NCBI RefSeq assembly: GCF_012927345.1
Contig: NZ_JABBGJ010000025.1
Coordinates: forward strand, 62,001 to 126,000
From: Paraburkholderia polaris
GTDB taxonomy: Bacteria; Pseudomonadota; Gammaproteobacteria; Burkholderiales; Burkholderiaceae
Direction: 5' to 3'
Length of the DNA stretch: 64,000 bases
Shown: positions 8,108 through 18,300 of the stretch, piece after piece
Numbering within the stretch: position 1 is the first letter of the stretch
Layout of the letters: each line of letters opens with the position of its first letter
Notes under the pieces: generated by a model
The model's database searches: none
What the model was told of the DNA's origin: nothing
The model's input: only the letters and a program-made list of their open reading frames with translations
Position numbers and translations under genes: made by a program

Positions 8108-10072
8108 CTAGCCGCGGGCGCGCTTCAATTGTTCGAAGGTGCTGATTTTTCCGGCCAGCGCGCTCGCCGCAACGGTGTACGGGCTCGCGAGCCACACATT
8201 GCCCGGCCCTGAACGGCCGGGGAAATTGCGGTTGATCGCGCTGATCGTCACCTCGTTCGCATTGGCCGACTGCCCCGGTCCGCAATTCGCACACGAACCG
8301 CAGCCCGGCATCACGAGCGTCACGCCCGCGCGCTCGAAAACCGGCAAATAGCCCTGGCTCTCGCAATACGCGCGCACCGCCATGGTGCCGAATTGCAGGA
8401 ACAGACGCGTGCCCTCGGGCACCCGCATGCCCTGCTCCACGCCCCAGCGCAACACCTCGTGATAGAAGTCGAAGTCTTCGCGCTTGCCCGCCGTACATGA
8501 GCCGCCATACGCGATATCGATCGCGACGTCCTGCTCCAGTTGCGGCGCCGGCACGCCATTGCCAGGGTCGCCTGGACGCGCGAGCATCGGTTCGATGGCG
8601 GTGGCATCGATGCGAATCGTGTCGCGATACGTAGCGCCCGGATCGCTTTTCATCCAGTTTTCAAGGGCGAAATAGACGCCGCGCCGTTCCTTCAGGAACG
8701 CCACCGTGCGTTCGTCCGGTTCCACGATGCCCGTGAAGCCGCCCAGCTCCGCGACCATGTTGGTCAGTGTGGCGCGTTCGTCGATCGACATCGCGCGCAC
8801 TGCCGCGCCGCCGTATTCGAACACTAGGCCGATCGCGCCGCCCGAGCGGATCGCGTCCATCTGCAACAGATGCAGCACGACGTCCTTCGCAGTAACGCCG
8901 TCGCGCAACGCACCGTCGATTTCGATGCGTAACGTCTCCGGCACTTTGCAGCGCACGTAGCCCGTCACCCAGCTATTGGCGATTTCCGTTGCACCCGCAC
9001 CGAATGCGAGGCAGCCAAGCGCGCCCGAATGCGGCGTGTGCGAATCGGTGCCGCAGGCAACCTGCCCCGGCAACGCGTACTGCTCGGCCATCAGCGCATG
9101 ACAGATGCCTTCGGAACCCGGCGAATTATCGAGCGCGCCGTGCGAGCGCACCGGATAGTCGCGCGAGAAAGACGTGTGCCCTTCCATCAGGTTGGCCACG
9201 CCCGGCAGCAATCCGTCGCGTACGTGCGGAATGCTTTGCGAAGCGAGCACCAGATGATCCTGGAACGCGATGATGTGATCCGGCGCATGCAGCGGCGCCG
9301 GCTTGCCGAACGCACGATGCATCAGATGCGCGCACATGCCGGTGAAGTAGTCGTGGCTAAAGCGCCAGTCGGCGGCAATGAACACGCCGTCCCCGCGCTG
9401 CGCGCTTTCAATGCCAGGATGAAGATGGCGCTCGATGATTTTCTCGACCAGTGTCTTCGGCTCGGTTGCGTTCACGTTCGCGGCGTTTGCCGCGTTTGCC
9501 ATCTCCCGCACACGCGGCGCGGGCCAGTCCGCGAACTTGCTGTACGCGAGCAATCCGCCGCTGCGAATGATCTGCTGCGTGAGCGCGTCGCGGCCTTTGA
9601 GAAACTCGTCGATCGGCACCGTCTCTCCGTCGATCAGACGTTCGAGCACGGAGAAATCGGTGGTGGTGAGAATGCCGATGTTGTCGCAATTCTGCTGATA
9701 AATACGCTCGAAGCTCTCCGCGACGATCAGGCGGATACCCGCCGACAACTCCGCCAACGGACTCGATTCGCGCGACGAACCCTTGCCGTAGCGCTTGCCC
9801 GCCACCGTCACCTGAAAGCCGCCGTCCTTGACCGCATTGCGGCCAATCGGCAGGCGCTCGCCCGCCTTGAAGCCGACGTACGGATACTGGCCGAGACGTT
9901 CGTCATAGGTGAGCATGACGGTGACCGGCGTGATTTCGTCGGTGGACACGTTATCGCGCAGCGGGCCGGCGCTCGCGCGCGTGAAATTGTCTCCGGCCAG
10001 TTGAGCCTCGATCACCGCGGGGTCCTGTGACAGGTACAGCACGCGGCCGTCCAGACGAATCGTATCGCTCAT
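8108..10072 (-). CDS. Aconitase/isopropylmalate isomerase-family hydro-lyase, swivel domain first
   Basis: Predicted [4Fe-4S] hydro-lyase of 654 residues. The small swivel domain is N-terminal, with the active-site motif YGKGSSRE near residues 95-102. The large domain follows with ACGTDSHTPHSG and three cluster ligands, Cys526 (GGSCTAG), Cys591 and Cys594 (CGSC). Canonical aconitases carry the swivel domain at the C-terminus and LeuC/LeuD are separate chains, so this is a permuted fusion. AAGGAG sits eight bases before the chosen ATG. It lies between a LysR regulator and an MFS importer, which suggests dehydration/isomerisation of an imported di- or tricarboxylate. The precise substrate cannot be read from sequence. 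Confidence 0.85.
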   Translation of the reverse strand: MSDTIRLDGRVLYLSQDPAVIEAQLAGDNFTRASAGPLRDNVSTDEITPVTVMLTYDERLGQYPYVGFKAGERLPIGRNAVKDGGFQVTVAGKRYGKGSSRESSPLAELSAGIRLIVAESFERIYQQNCDNIGILTTTDFSVLERLIDGETVPIDEFLKGRDALTQQIIRSGGLLAYSKFADWPAPRVREMANAANAANVNATEPKTLVEKIIERHLHPGIESAQRGDGVFIAADWRFSHDYFTGMCAHLMHRAFGKPAPLHAPDHIIAFQDHLVLASQSIPHVRDGLLPGVANLMEGHTSFSRDYPVRSHGALDNSPGSEGICHALMAEQYALPGQVACGTDSHTPHSGALGCLAFGAGATEIANSWVTGYVRCKVPETLRIEIDGALRDGVTAKDVVLHLLQMDAIRSGGAIGLVFEYGGAAVRAMSIDERATLTNMVAELGGFTGIVEPDERTVAFLKERRGVYFALENWMKSDPGATYRDTIRIDATAIEPMLARPGDPGNGVPAPQLEQDVAIDIAYGGSCTAGKREDFDFYHEVLRWGVEQGMRVPEGTRLFLQFGTMAVRAYCESQGYLPVFERAGVTLVMPGCGSCANCGPGQSANANEVTISAINRNFPGRSGPGNVWLASPYTVAASALAGKISTFEQLKRARG

Positions 10073-10178
10073 TTGCATTCTCCTTGCGCTCACTATACGG
10101 CGCGCGCAGGCGATGCCGAAGTGCCAGTCCAGCAACGCAGACGTCTCGTTTGGAGAATGATGCGCTGCGTCCCGCAGG

Positions 10179-11081
10179 CTAGGGCTTGCTGCCGAGGAAC
10201 CCCACCAGCGCCGCCGCGCTCGCGCTTAACTGATCACGCGCCTTGAAGATCATGATGAGGCGCCGCACGGCCCAGGCGTCGCTCAAGGACAGCAACCGGA
10301 CGTCAAGCGCATTCACATAGAGCAGCCCCACCTGCTCGGGCACGACCGCGATGCCGAGGCCGGCGTGAACCATCCGGCACAGCGCATCGAGGCTGCTGAC
10401 GCGGATCTTCACATCCATCTGCCGCCCCGTACCGGCCGCCTGTTGCGCGAGCAGCTTCGTCAGCGCACTCTCGCTGCGCAGGCCGACGAAGCTGTCGTCG
10501 AGCAGATCGTCGAACGCCACGCGCGACACGTTGGCAAGACGATGTCCGCCCGGCACCAGCACGGCCAGGCGGTCTTCCCGATACGGCACCTGCTCGAAGG
10601 CTTCGCTGCCGGTCACCGGATTGCAGATGCCGAAGTCCGCGCCGTGTTCGTCGACGATGCGCAGCACGTCCGCGCTGTTCTCCTCTTCCAGTTCGATCGA
10701 CACCTCCGGAAACGCGCGCCCGAACGCCGCCACGTCTTCCGGCAAAAACTGCACGATCGACGAGAGATTCGCCACTACCCGCACCCGCCCCTTCGCCCCC
10801 GACGAAAAGCGCGACAACTCGGCGCTCATCTGTTCGATGTTGCCGATGATCGCCAGCGCATAGCGCAGCACGGTCTCGCCGACGGGCGTCACCGTAATAC
10901 CGCGCGACTGGCGCTGAATCACCGGCAAGCCGATCAGCGCCTCGATCTCGGCGATGCGCCGGCTCACCGCGGACGACGCGATGAACTCGCGCTCGGCCGC
11001 GCGCGCGATGTTCTGTTCCTGGCAGACGGCGACGAACAGGCGCAGCGAGGTGAGATCGAGTTTCTTGAGGAGGTTTTCCAT
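10179..11081 (-). CDS. LysR-family transcriptional regulator
   Basis: 300 residues with the N-terminal winged helix-turn-helix (LTSLRLFVAVCQEQNIARAAE...SAVSRRIAEIE, residues 11-50) and a C-terminal periplasmic-binding-like effector domain (VRVVANLSSIVQFLPEDVAAF onward). It lies directly upstream of, and on the same strand as, the aconitase-like gene with a 106-bp gap. It probably regulates that gene and the MFS transporter in response to the imported acid. The start has only a weak ribosome site. Confidence 0.9.
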   Translation of the reverse strand: MENLLKKLDLTSLRLFVAVCQEQNIARAAEREFIASSAVSRRIAEIEALIGLPVIQRQSRGITVTPVGETVLRYALAIIGNIEQMSAELSRFSSGAKGRVRVVANLSSIVQFLPEDVAAFGRAFPEVSIELEEENSADVLRIVDEHGADFGICNPVTGSEAFEQVPYREDRLAVLVPGGHRLANVSRVAFDDLLDDSFVGLRSESALTKLLAQQAAGTGRQMDVKIRVSSLDALCRMVHAGLGIAVVPEQVGLLYVNALDVRLLSLSDAWAVRRLIMIFKARDQLSASAAALVGFLGSKP

Positions 11082-11177
11082 GGGTGTTGCGCTTCACATT
11101 TATCAGCAATCCAAAATAGTTCGCGTGAGGCGATGTATGTCATCGCTGGCGAGCGTGTGTTCGAGGTACGCGCATCA

Positions 11178-11609
11178 TCAATGGTACGTCGTCGTAGACG
11201 ACTTCAGCTTCGTCAGTACGCCGCCTTTGAATCGGAACCAGCCTTGCGAACTTTGCATCACGACTTCATCGCCTTGCCAGAACACGCGCTTGACCGTGAT
11301 GCGCTCACCCGAGCGCTGCACAAGTGGCGGATGGTGGCGAAAGTCGTAAAGCACCGGGCCGGAATCAGTCTGCACGAGCGTGCGCGTGATGGTGTCATTT
11401 GCATTGCTGATGTCATCGAAATGCGCGAGCGTGTTCGCACCGAAGCGATCGAAAATCTCGTTGCCGAGCATCCCCACGAAATCGCGGTCGACGCGCACGA
11501 ATTGCAGTTGGCCCGAGGGTGTGACGAGCGGGCCGGACGCGTTGCTTTGTGCATGAACGCACGTCGAGAAAGCGGTGGCTGCGAGCGCAGCGAGGAACAG
11601 TCGTCTCAT
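11178..11609 (-). CDS. Small exported protein of unknown function
   Basis: 143 residues starting MRRLFLAALAATAFSTCVHAQ, a clear Sec signal peptide with probable cleavage after AHAQ-like VHAQ. The start has AAAGGAA upstream. The mature part has no motif I recognise; it is beta-rich in appearance (VLYDFRHHPPLV, VKRVFWQGDEVVMQSSQGWFRF) and contains no cysteine. It is probably periplasmic. It is flanked by a LysR gene and a DUF1330 gene on the same strand, with no functional link visible. Confidence 0.65.
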   Translation of the reverse strand: MRRLFLAALAATAFSTCVHAQSNASGPLVTPSGQLQFVRVDRDFVGMLGNEIFDRFGANTLAHFDDISNANDTITRTLVQTDSGPVLYDFRHHPPLVQRSGERITVKRVFWQGDEVVMQSSQGWFRFKGGVLTKLKSSTTTYH

Positions 11610-11675
11610 GTTTCCTTTTAGAGTCGTAGGCCAAGGCCGGCTGAACGCCACGCGCCCGATCGTCGCCGTCTTTCG

Positions 11676-11963
11676 TCACATGCCTTCGACGAGAACGGCA
11701 CGATAGCGCGCGCCCTTGAACCGGTGCTGCACGACCTCCTGATACGCAGGGCTGTCGTACCATGCCCGCGCGGCCGCCGTTGACGGAAACTCAACGATCA
11801 CGACGCCCTCTGGCCCGTCGCCCTCAAGGATCTGCTGAGGTCCATAGGCAGCGAGAATCTTGACGGGATGACCTTTGAAGGTCTCGCCCACCTTGCTTTG
11901 GTAGATGTCGAGTTCACCCTGATCCTGCGTGCTTTCTTTCGTGAAGACAATATAGGTCGCCAT
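11676..11963 (-). CDS. DUF1330-family protein
   Basis: 95-residue cytoplasmic protein of the DUF1330 dimeric alpha-beta barrel fold. Family features are the N-terminal ATYIVFTKE strand, the GP-x-ILEGDGPEGVVIVEFPS core and ARAWYDSPAYQEVVQHR near the C-terminus. The ATG has AGGAG at suitable spacing. An in-frame extension upstream would run into a 13-bp tandem repeat and is not likely to be translated from its own start. Function of the family is unknown. Confidence 0.88.
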   Translation of the reverse strand: MATYIVFTKESTQDQGELDIYQSKVGETFKGHPVKILAAYGPQQILEGDGPEGVVIVEFPSTAAARAWYDSPAYQEVVQHRFKGARYRAVLVEGM

Positions 11964-12013
11964 GGCGTACGCTCCTGCGGTGGTGTGAAAGTGCACACGA
12001 TAATGCCATGGAA

Positions 12014-12117
12014 CCGCATTGGACCTCCGCATTGGACCTCCGCATTGGACCTCCGCATTGGACCTCCGCATTGGACCTCCGCATTGGACCTCCGCATTGG
12101 GCCTCCGCATTGGGCCT
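12014..12117. repeat. Eight perfect-length copies of a 13-bp tandem repeat
   Basis: The unit CCGCATTGGACCT is repeated head to tail eight times with no spacer. Copies 1-6 are identical; copies 7 and 8 share one A-to-G change. It lies about 50 bp upstream of the DUF1330 start and 270 bp upstream of the RND efflux operon, so it falls in the divergent promoter region. There are no unique spacers, so it is not a CRISPR array. It is a candidate variable-number locus that could change promoter spacing. Confidence 0.95.
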
Positions 12118-12359
12118 CGATATGCAGCGTCGGCGCAGGTATCGTCCCGTCACCTGAAAATGACATATGCCGGTCGGCACGGCCAAGCCGCTCCCGCGGC
12201 TGGTGAAGTTTTCGCCGGGGTAGTGCGAAGTGGCAGTCGCCATTGCAATTTTCTTCTGGTGGCGCCGCGCTGCAGAGTTGGTTTAATCCCGCTAAAGTAG
12301 GTGTCATCTCGTTGCCGGATTGCTGATCCGGTGTGCAGAACGAATCTGTATGGAACCAG

Positions 12360-12374
12360 TGTAAGTGCCTTACA
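12360..12374. promoter_or_regulatory. Operator-like dyad before the RND efflux operon
   Basis: TGTAAG (12360-12365), a three-base gap and CTTACA (12369-12374) make a perfect dyad just ahead of the outer membrane factor gene. TetR-type efflux repressors (AcrR/TtgR/AmrR group) bind dyads of this kind at their pump promoters. A TetR remnant lies at the far end of this operon, which makes the pairing attractive but unproved. Confidence 0.5.
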
Positions 12375-12386
12375 TGGGACCGGAGA

Positions 12387-13958
12387 ATGCACTTGAGAAG
12401 TCATTCACGCACCTTGGGATTTGCTTGCAAAAAGGCTACACACCTTCGATCGCGACGCGCGATGAAAGGCGGCGTGGCGCTCGTGCTCGTCACGTCCCTT
12501 GCGGCGTGCATGGTCGGCCCGGACTATCGCAGGCCTGAGCTCCAGGTGCCGGAAGGGTTCAAGGAAGGCGTGGACTGGCAGCGCGCCGAGGCGAATCCGC
12601 AGGCGGCGATCTCAAGCACCTGGTGGCGCATGTATGGCGACGACAAGCTCAATGGTCTCGTCGAGCAGGCGTTGAAGGCAAATCAGTCGATCGCGGCGGC
12701 TGAAGCTGCCTATCGCGTCGCGCTCGCGACCGTGGAGTCCAGCCGCGCGGGCCTGTTTCCAGTTGTCACGGCAGGCCTCGCCGGTGCGCGCTCCGGCGGC
12801 AATATCCAGGGGCTCTCAGCAAGTACCGGCTCGTCGGCCTCGGCAGGCAACGCCGTGGCTGCTACCGGGACCGTCAGCTGGGAGCTGGACCTGTGGGGAC
12901 AGATACGGCGCGAGATCGAGGAAGCGAAAGCGAACGCCGAGGCGTCGGATGCGCAGCTTGCTGGTGAGCGCATTTCGATCGCGGCCAGTGTCGCGACCGA
13001 CTACTTCCAGCTACGCCAGGCCGACTACGACATTCGCGCGCTGAAGGAGCAGCAGTACATCTACAGCCGCATTCTCGTGATGACGCAGACCGGGTTCAAA
13101 GAAGGCGCGGCGTCGGGCGACGACGTGCTCAACGCGCAGGAGAACCTCCAAACGGTGATCGCCGATCTACAGGCAACCGAAACGACCCGCGAGCAGGACG
13201 AGCACGCGATTGCCGTGCTGGCCGGCACGCCGCCCGAGTCATTCAGCATCGCCCCCGATCCTGACTACCCCTTCGTTCAGCCGGACGTGCCACCCGCGCT
13301 GCCTTCGCAACTGCTGGAGCGGCGCTACGACGTGGTGAGCGCCGAGCGCACGGCGGCGGCGGCCAACGCGACCATCGGCGTCGCCGAAGCCGCGTACTTT
13401 CCGACCCTCACGCTCTCGGCCGAAGGCGGTTTTGCGCACAACACGTTCGCGCATCTCTTCACGGTGCCGAGCCGCTTCTGGACGCTCGGCCCCGATCTCG
13501 CCGCCACGATCTTCGACGGCGGCGAACGCACAGCCGCGGTACACAAGGCGCGCGCGACCTACGACGAAGACGTCGCGAACTACCGCAATACCGTGCTGAC
13601 GGCGTTCCAGAGCGTGGAGGACAGCCTCTCATCGATGAATCACCTGCGGGCCCAGGAAAGCGCGTTCGCGCAGGTGCTCGACAGCAGCAGCCGGCTGTTC
13701 GCCAGCCAACAGGCGCAGTTCAATGCCGGCGCGTCCAGCGAGCAGAACGTGCTGACGCAGCGCCTCACCCTGGTCCAGGCGCAGCAGAACCTGCGCGATA
13801 CGCAGGCTCTACTCGCCGAGAGCAACGTGTTACTCGTCAAAAACCTTGGCGGCGGTTGGCAGCGCGATGACGCCAAGGTCGTTTCGGTGCCGGCCGCCGC
13901 TGCTTCGCCCGCTTCCGAAACTGCTGTACGACCTGCCTCGGCGCAGTCTGCCGACTGA
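12387..13958 (+). CDS. RND efflux outer membrane lipoprotein (OprM/NodT family)
   Basis: Outer membrane channel of a tripartite efflux pump, in the 500-residue range. A lipoprotein signal ends in SLAAC, and the mature start MVGPDYRRPELQVPEGF is the hallmark of the family. Two outer membrane efflux repeats follow, with SWELDLWGQIRREIEEAKA in the first. The C-terminus is Ala/Pro-rich. The start is uncertain: the ATG at 12387 gives a long N-region and its GGAG is too close, while the ATG at 12462 (MKGGVALVLV) gives a typical signal but no clear ribosome site. First of three genes; outer membrane factor first is a less common order. Confidence 0.88.
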   Translation: MHLRSHSRTLGFACKKATHLRSRRAMKGGVALVLVTSLAACMVGPDYRRPELQVPEGFKEGVDWQRAEANPQAAISSTWWRMYGDDKLNGLVEQALKANQSIAAAEAAYRVALATVESSRAGLFPVVTAGLAGARSGGNIQGLSASTGSSASAGNAVAATGTVSWELDLWGQIRREIEEAKANAEASDAQLAGERISIAASVATDYFQLRQADYDIRALKEQQYIYSRILVMTQTGFKEGAASGDDVLNAQENLQTVIADLQATETTREQDEHAIAVLAGTPPESFSIAPDPDYPFVQPDVPPALPSQLLERRYDVVSAERTAAAANATIGVAEAAYFPTLTLSAEGGFAHNTFAHLFTVPSRFWTLGPDLAATIFDGGERTAAVHKARATYDEDVANYRNTVLTAFQSVEDSLSSMNHLRAQESAFAQVLDSSSRLFASQQAQFNAGASSEQNVLTQRLTLVQAQQNLRDTQALLAESNVLLVKNLGGGWQRDDAKVVSVPAAAASPASETAVRPASAQSAD

Positions 13959-14033
13959 CTCACATGCTGTTCCATACGGTCTGGCATCGCTCGCAGCACG
14001 CGTGTGCCGGCCTTAAGCAAGAGCGGAGTTCTC

Positions 14034-15308
14034 ATGAAGTCACGTTCTCAGCGCGCGTCGCTGTCGTACCTGTGTCTGATCGTACTCGCCGCCTGCTCGA
14101 AACACGCGCCGCCGCCTCCCCCGCCGCAAGTCGCCGTAGTGAAGGCGCAATCGCAGACGGTGCCGCTCGAGCGTCAGTTTGTCGGCCGGCTTTCGCCTTA
14201 CTACAGCGCCAATGTGACGGCGCGCGTGTCCGGCGTGCTGCTGCGGCGCACCTACACGGAAGGCTCGCAGATTCGCGCGGGGCAACTGCTGTTCGAAATC
14301 GATCCGGTCTTTTACCGCGCGCAGCTGAATAACGACCTTGCGGTGCTGGCCGAGGATCAGGCTACCTACGTCAACGACCACGTCACCGCCGTGCGCAACC
14401 GCAAGCTGCTGCCAATCGGCTCGGTCTCGCAGCAGACGGTCGACAATTCCGATGCCGCCGAACGCAGCGCCGCGGCCAAGGTCAAGGCCGACGAGGCAAG
14501 CGTCGAAAGCGCACGGGTTTCGCTTAACTACACGCGCGTGACGGCGCCAATCAGCGGTATCGCCGGACAGCAACAGGTGACGGCGGGCGCGGTGGTCGGC
14601 ACCAGCACGTCCGACACGGGTGGCAGCGGCACGCTGCTGACGACGGTCCAGCAGATCGATCCGATGTACGTGAACTTCACGATCAGTTCGGCCGATCTGG
14701 CGACGCTGCAGCAGTCCCAGAGCAACGGCTCGATCAATCTGCAGCAACAGAACCAGACCACGGTGCGGATCGGGCTGCCCAATCATACGTCGTACGGCAC
14801 GGCAGGCACCCTCGATTTCTCCGACGTGACGGTGAATGCCGCAACCGGCTCGATCAATATGCGTGCGCTCGTCGCGAACCCGCAGCGGCGCCTGCTGCCT
14901 GGCATGTATGTAACGCTGACCGTTAATTTCGGCCAGCAGAACAATGTGTTCCTGATTCCACAGCAGGCAGTGCAGCGCGACACGGTCGGTGCATACGTGT
15001 TTGTGGTCGGCGCGGACGGCAAGGTGACACGCAAGGACGTCGAGGCGACCAATAGTCTTGGCAACAACTGGGTCGTCACCCACGGGCTGGCAGAAGGTGA
15101 CCAGATCATCGCGACAGGCGTACAGATGGTGCGGGAAGGTGCGCAGGTGAAGACCGTCGCGTGGCAGGCGCCTGCGGCAGCGTCGGGGGCGGCTGCGGAT
15201 TCGGCTGCGATCACGACACCGGCTGTGTCAAGCCCGGCGGCGGCGTCGGGTCCCGCAGCGGCGCAGGTTTCCGCAGCATCATCGGCTTCGGCCGGCATGA
15301 CGCAGTAG
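14034..15308 (+). CDS. RND efflux periplasmic adaptor lipoprotein (AcrA/MexA family)
   Basis: Membrane fusion protein of 424 residues that links the pump to the channel. The start has GGAG upstream. The signal ends in the lipobox LAAC, followed by a proline run (KHAPPPPPPQ). The family core is evident: VSGVLLRRTYTEGSQIRAGQLLFEIDP (lipoyl half), a coiled-coil hairpin around residues 95-150, LNYTRVTAPISGIAG, and the C-terminal barrel (RLLPGMYVTLTV). The last 45 residues are Ala/Ser/Pro-rich and low complexity. Located between the outer membrane channel and the pump gene. Confidence 0.93.
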   Translation: MKSRSQRASLSYLCLIVLAACSKHAPPPPPPQVAVVKAQSQTVPLERQFVGRLSPYYSANVTARVSGVLLRRTYTEGSQIRAGQLLFEIDPVFYRAQLNNDLAVLAEDQATYVNDHVTAVRNRKLLPIGSVSQQTVDNSDAAERSAAAKVKADEASVESARVSLNYTRVTAPISGIAGQQQVTAGAVVGTSTSDTGGSGTLLTTVQQIDPMYVNFTISSADLATLQQSQSNGSINLQQQNQTTVRIGLPNHTSYGTAGTLDFSDVTVNAATGSINMRALVANPQRRLLPGMYVTLTVNFGQQNNVFLIPQQAVQRDTVGAYVFVVGADGKVTRKDVEATNSLGNNWVVTHGLAEGDQIIATGVQMVREGAQVKTVAWQAPAAASGAAADSAAITTPAVSSPAAASGPAAAQVSAASSASAGMTQ

Positions 15309-15318
15309 GAGACCGCTC

Positions 15319-18300
15319 ATGCCGAGTTTTTTTATTAACCGTCCCGTCTTCGCCTGGGTCATCGCGATCCTGATCTCGCTGTTCGGCATCATCGCGGTGC
15401 ACGGCATGGGGATCGATTCGTACCCGGACATCGCACCACCGGAAGTGACCGTCACCGCGCAGTATCCGGGCGCGAGCGCCCAGACGATGGAATCGACGGT
15501 GACCCAGGTGATCGAGCAGCAGCTTACCGGCATCGACAATCTGCTGTATTTCAGTTCGAACTCCAGCTCGAACGGCCAGACCCAGATCACCCTCACGTTC
15601 GCGACCGGCACCAACCCGGACATCGCCCAGGTGCAGGTGCAGAACAAGGTCACGCTCGCCGAGCCTCTGTTGCCTTCGCAGGTCACCCAGCAAGGTGTGG
15701 TTGTGGCGAAGGCAAGCCCGGACATCCTGCTGTTCGTCGCGCTGCAGTCAGATAATCCCGCGATCGATGCCGGGCGGCTCTCCGATATTCTCGCCTCGCA
15801 AATCCAGCCTAACATCGGCCGTGTGAACGGGGTCGGCAATACCACGCTGCTTGGCTCGGAGTACGCGGTGCGCATCTGGCTCGACCCGGACAAGCTGCAG
15901 AGCTACGGACTATCGACGAGCCAGGTGCTCAATGCCGTGAGCTCGCAAAATGCACAGTTCGCAGCCGGCTCGCTGGGCGCGGATCCGGCCGTGAAAGGAC
16001 AGGTGTTTACGGCGAACGTGACGGGCGACAGCCTGTTTTCGTCGCTCAAGCAGTTCCAGGACATCATTATCGTGGCGAACAACAACGGCACCACGGTCAA
16101 GCTCTCCGACGTGGCGCGTATTTCGTTCGGCTCGCAGACGTATGGCTTCGCGCCGGTCTATAACGGCAAGGCGGCTGGGGGGATGGCGGTTTTCCTGCTG
16201 CCGGGTGCGAATGCGCTCGCGGTCGCGAAGGCCGTCAAAGCCGAGATGGCGACGCTGGCGCGGGATTTGCCGCAAGGCGTCACGTGGAGCGTGCCCTACG
16301 ACACCACGCCGTTTATCACCGCGTCGATCGTCGACGTGATCCGCACGCTCATTGAGGCGATCGTGCTGGTATTTTTCGTCATGCTGATCTTCCTGCAGAA
16401 TCTGCGGGCCACGATCATCCCGACGCTCGTAATTCCGGTGGCGCTGCTCGGTACGTTCATCGGCCTGTCGGCGCTGCACTACACGCTCAACCAGTTGACG
16501 CTGTTCGGCATGGTGCTGGCGATCGGCATTGTGGTTGACGACGCGATCGTCGTGATCGAAAACGTCGAACGCATCATGAGCGAGGAGCATCTGGAGCCAC
16601 GAGCGGCGACACGCAAGGCAATGGGCCAGATCACCGGCGCCATTGTTGCGATCACGGTGGTGCTCTCCGCCGTGTTCATCCCGTCCGCGCTGCAGCCGGG
16701 CGCGACCGGCATCATCTACGCGCAGTTCGCGCTGACGATCGCGGTGTCGATGGGATTCTCCGCGTTCCTCGCGCTGTCGTTCACGCCTTCGCTATGCGCG
16801 GCGATCCTGAGGCCCGAACACCCGGACAAGAAAAGCGCGATCTACCGCTGGTTCAACCGCACGTTCGACTGGACGTCGAAAAAGTATCTCGGCCATGCCG
16901 GCAGCGCCGTGCACCATGCGCCGCGCTGGATGATCGTGTTTGTGCTCGTCGTCGTGCTAACCGGTTTCCTGTACACGAAACTGCCGACCAGCTTTGTGCC
17001 CGACGAGGACCAGGGCTTCGTGCTCGCACTCATCAATCTGCCGCCCGGCTCGACGCTGCAGCGCACCGATCACGTGATGGCCGAGGTACGCGACAAGCTC
17101 GAACACAGTGCGGTCGGCAAGGAAATCGTCGGCATTTTTCAGCCGGAAGGCTTCAGCTTTGTCGGCACGAGCGAAAACGTCGGTATGTCGTTCATCAAGC
17201 TGGCGGACTGGAACAAGCGCCATGACACCGCGATGCAGTTGATTCCGCAGATCAACCAGATCCTGCATTCCATTCCCGATGCGCAGATCTTCGCGGTAAA
17301 TCTCCCGACCATCCGCGGTCTCAGCCAGTTTGGCGGCATCGATATGTATCTGCAGGCGCGTGCCGGCCAGTCGCGCGCGGAGCTTGCCCAGGCCACGGCC
17401 ACGCTGCTCGGCAACGCGTCGAAGAGCCCTGTGCTATTCGGGATCCGCCCCAACTCGCTGCCGAGTGCGCCGCAACTGGACGTCGCGGTGGACCGGACCC
17501 AGGCCGAAGCGATGGGCCTGTCGCTGACCGATGTCTACGATACGCTCGAGATGGAGCTCGCGCCGTTCTACGTCAACCAGTTCACTTACGGCGGGCGAGT
17601 GAAGCGTGTCTATATCCAGGCGGACGCGCCGTACCGGATGGGGCTCGATGCGCTCCAGCACCTGTATACGCCGAGCCTGTTCACAACCGGTAGCGGCACG
17701 AGCACGGCCGCGAGCCAGTTGTCATCGAATAGTGCGACCGTATCGAACGGCTTCGCGACGCCCGCCGATCCGTCGCCCGCGAACACGTCGATCAGCCCTT
17801 ACAACATGGTGCCGCTCTCTAGTGTGGTGAATGCCAAATGGAGCTTCGGGCCGACCGTGCTACCGCGCTACAACGGCTACTCGGCGATCGAGGTTGTCGG
17901 CAACTCGGCCGCTGGCTATTCGACCGGTCAGGCGATCGATGTGTTGCAGAACATCGTGGACCACCAGTTGCCGGTGGGTTTCGCGGCGGACTGGACCGGC
18001 CAGTCGTTCCAGGAATTGCTGTCGGGCTCGTCGGCGGTGACGCTGCTGATGCTGTCGATCCTGGTGGTGTTCCTGTGTCTCGCCGCGTTGTATGAAAGCT
18101 GGTCGATTCCGGCTGCAGTGCTGCTGGTCGTGCCGCTCGGCATGCTCGGCATGCTGGCATTCTGTCTTTCGTTCGGTGTACCGAACGACATCTACTTCAA
18201 GATCGGTCTCGTGACCGTGATCGGTCTCGCGGCGAAAAACGCGATCCTGATTGTCGAGTTCGCGGTGGAGGGTCAGCAACGTGGCATGACGCTGCGCGAC

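Noticed and set aside
12014-12117. CRISPR array
   Set aside because: Units are 13 bp and directly joined with no spacers, and no cas gene is present.
11964-12206. Frames across the 13-bp repeat that encode a 13-residue repeated peptide on either strand
   Set aside because: They arise from the tandem repeat having a period not divisible by three; no start with a ribosome site was found, and the DUF1330 ATG has its own AGGAG.
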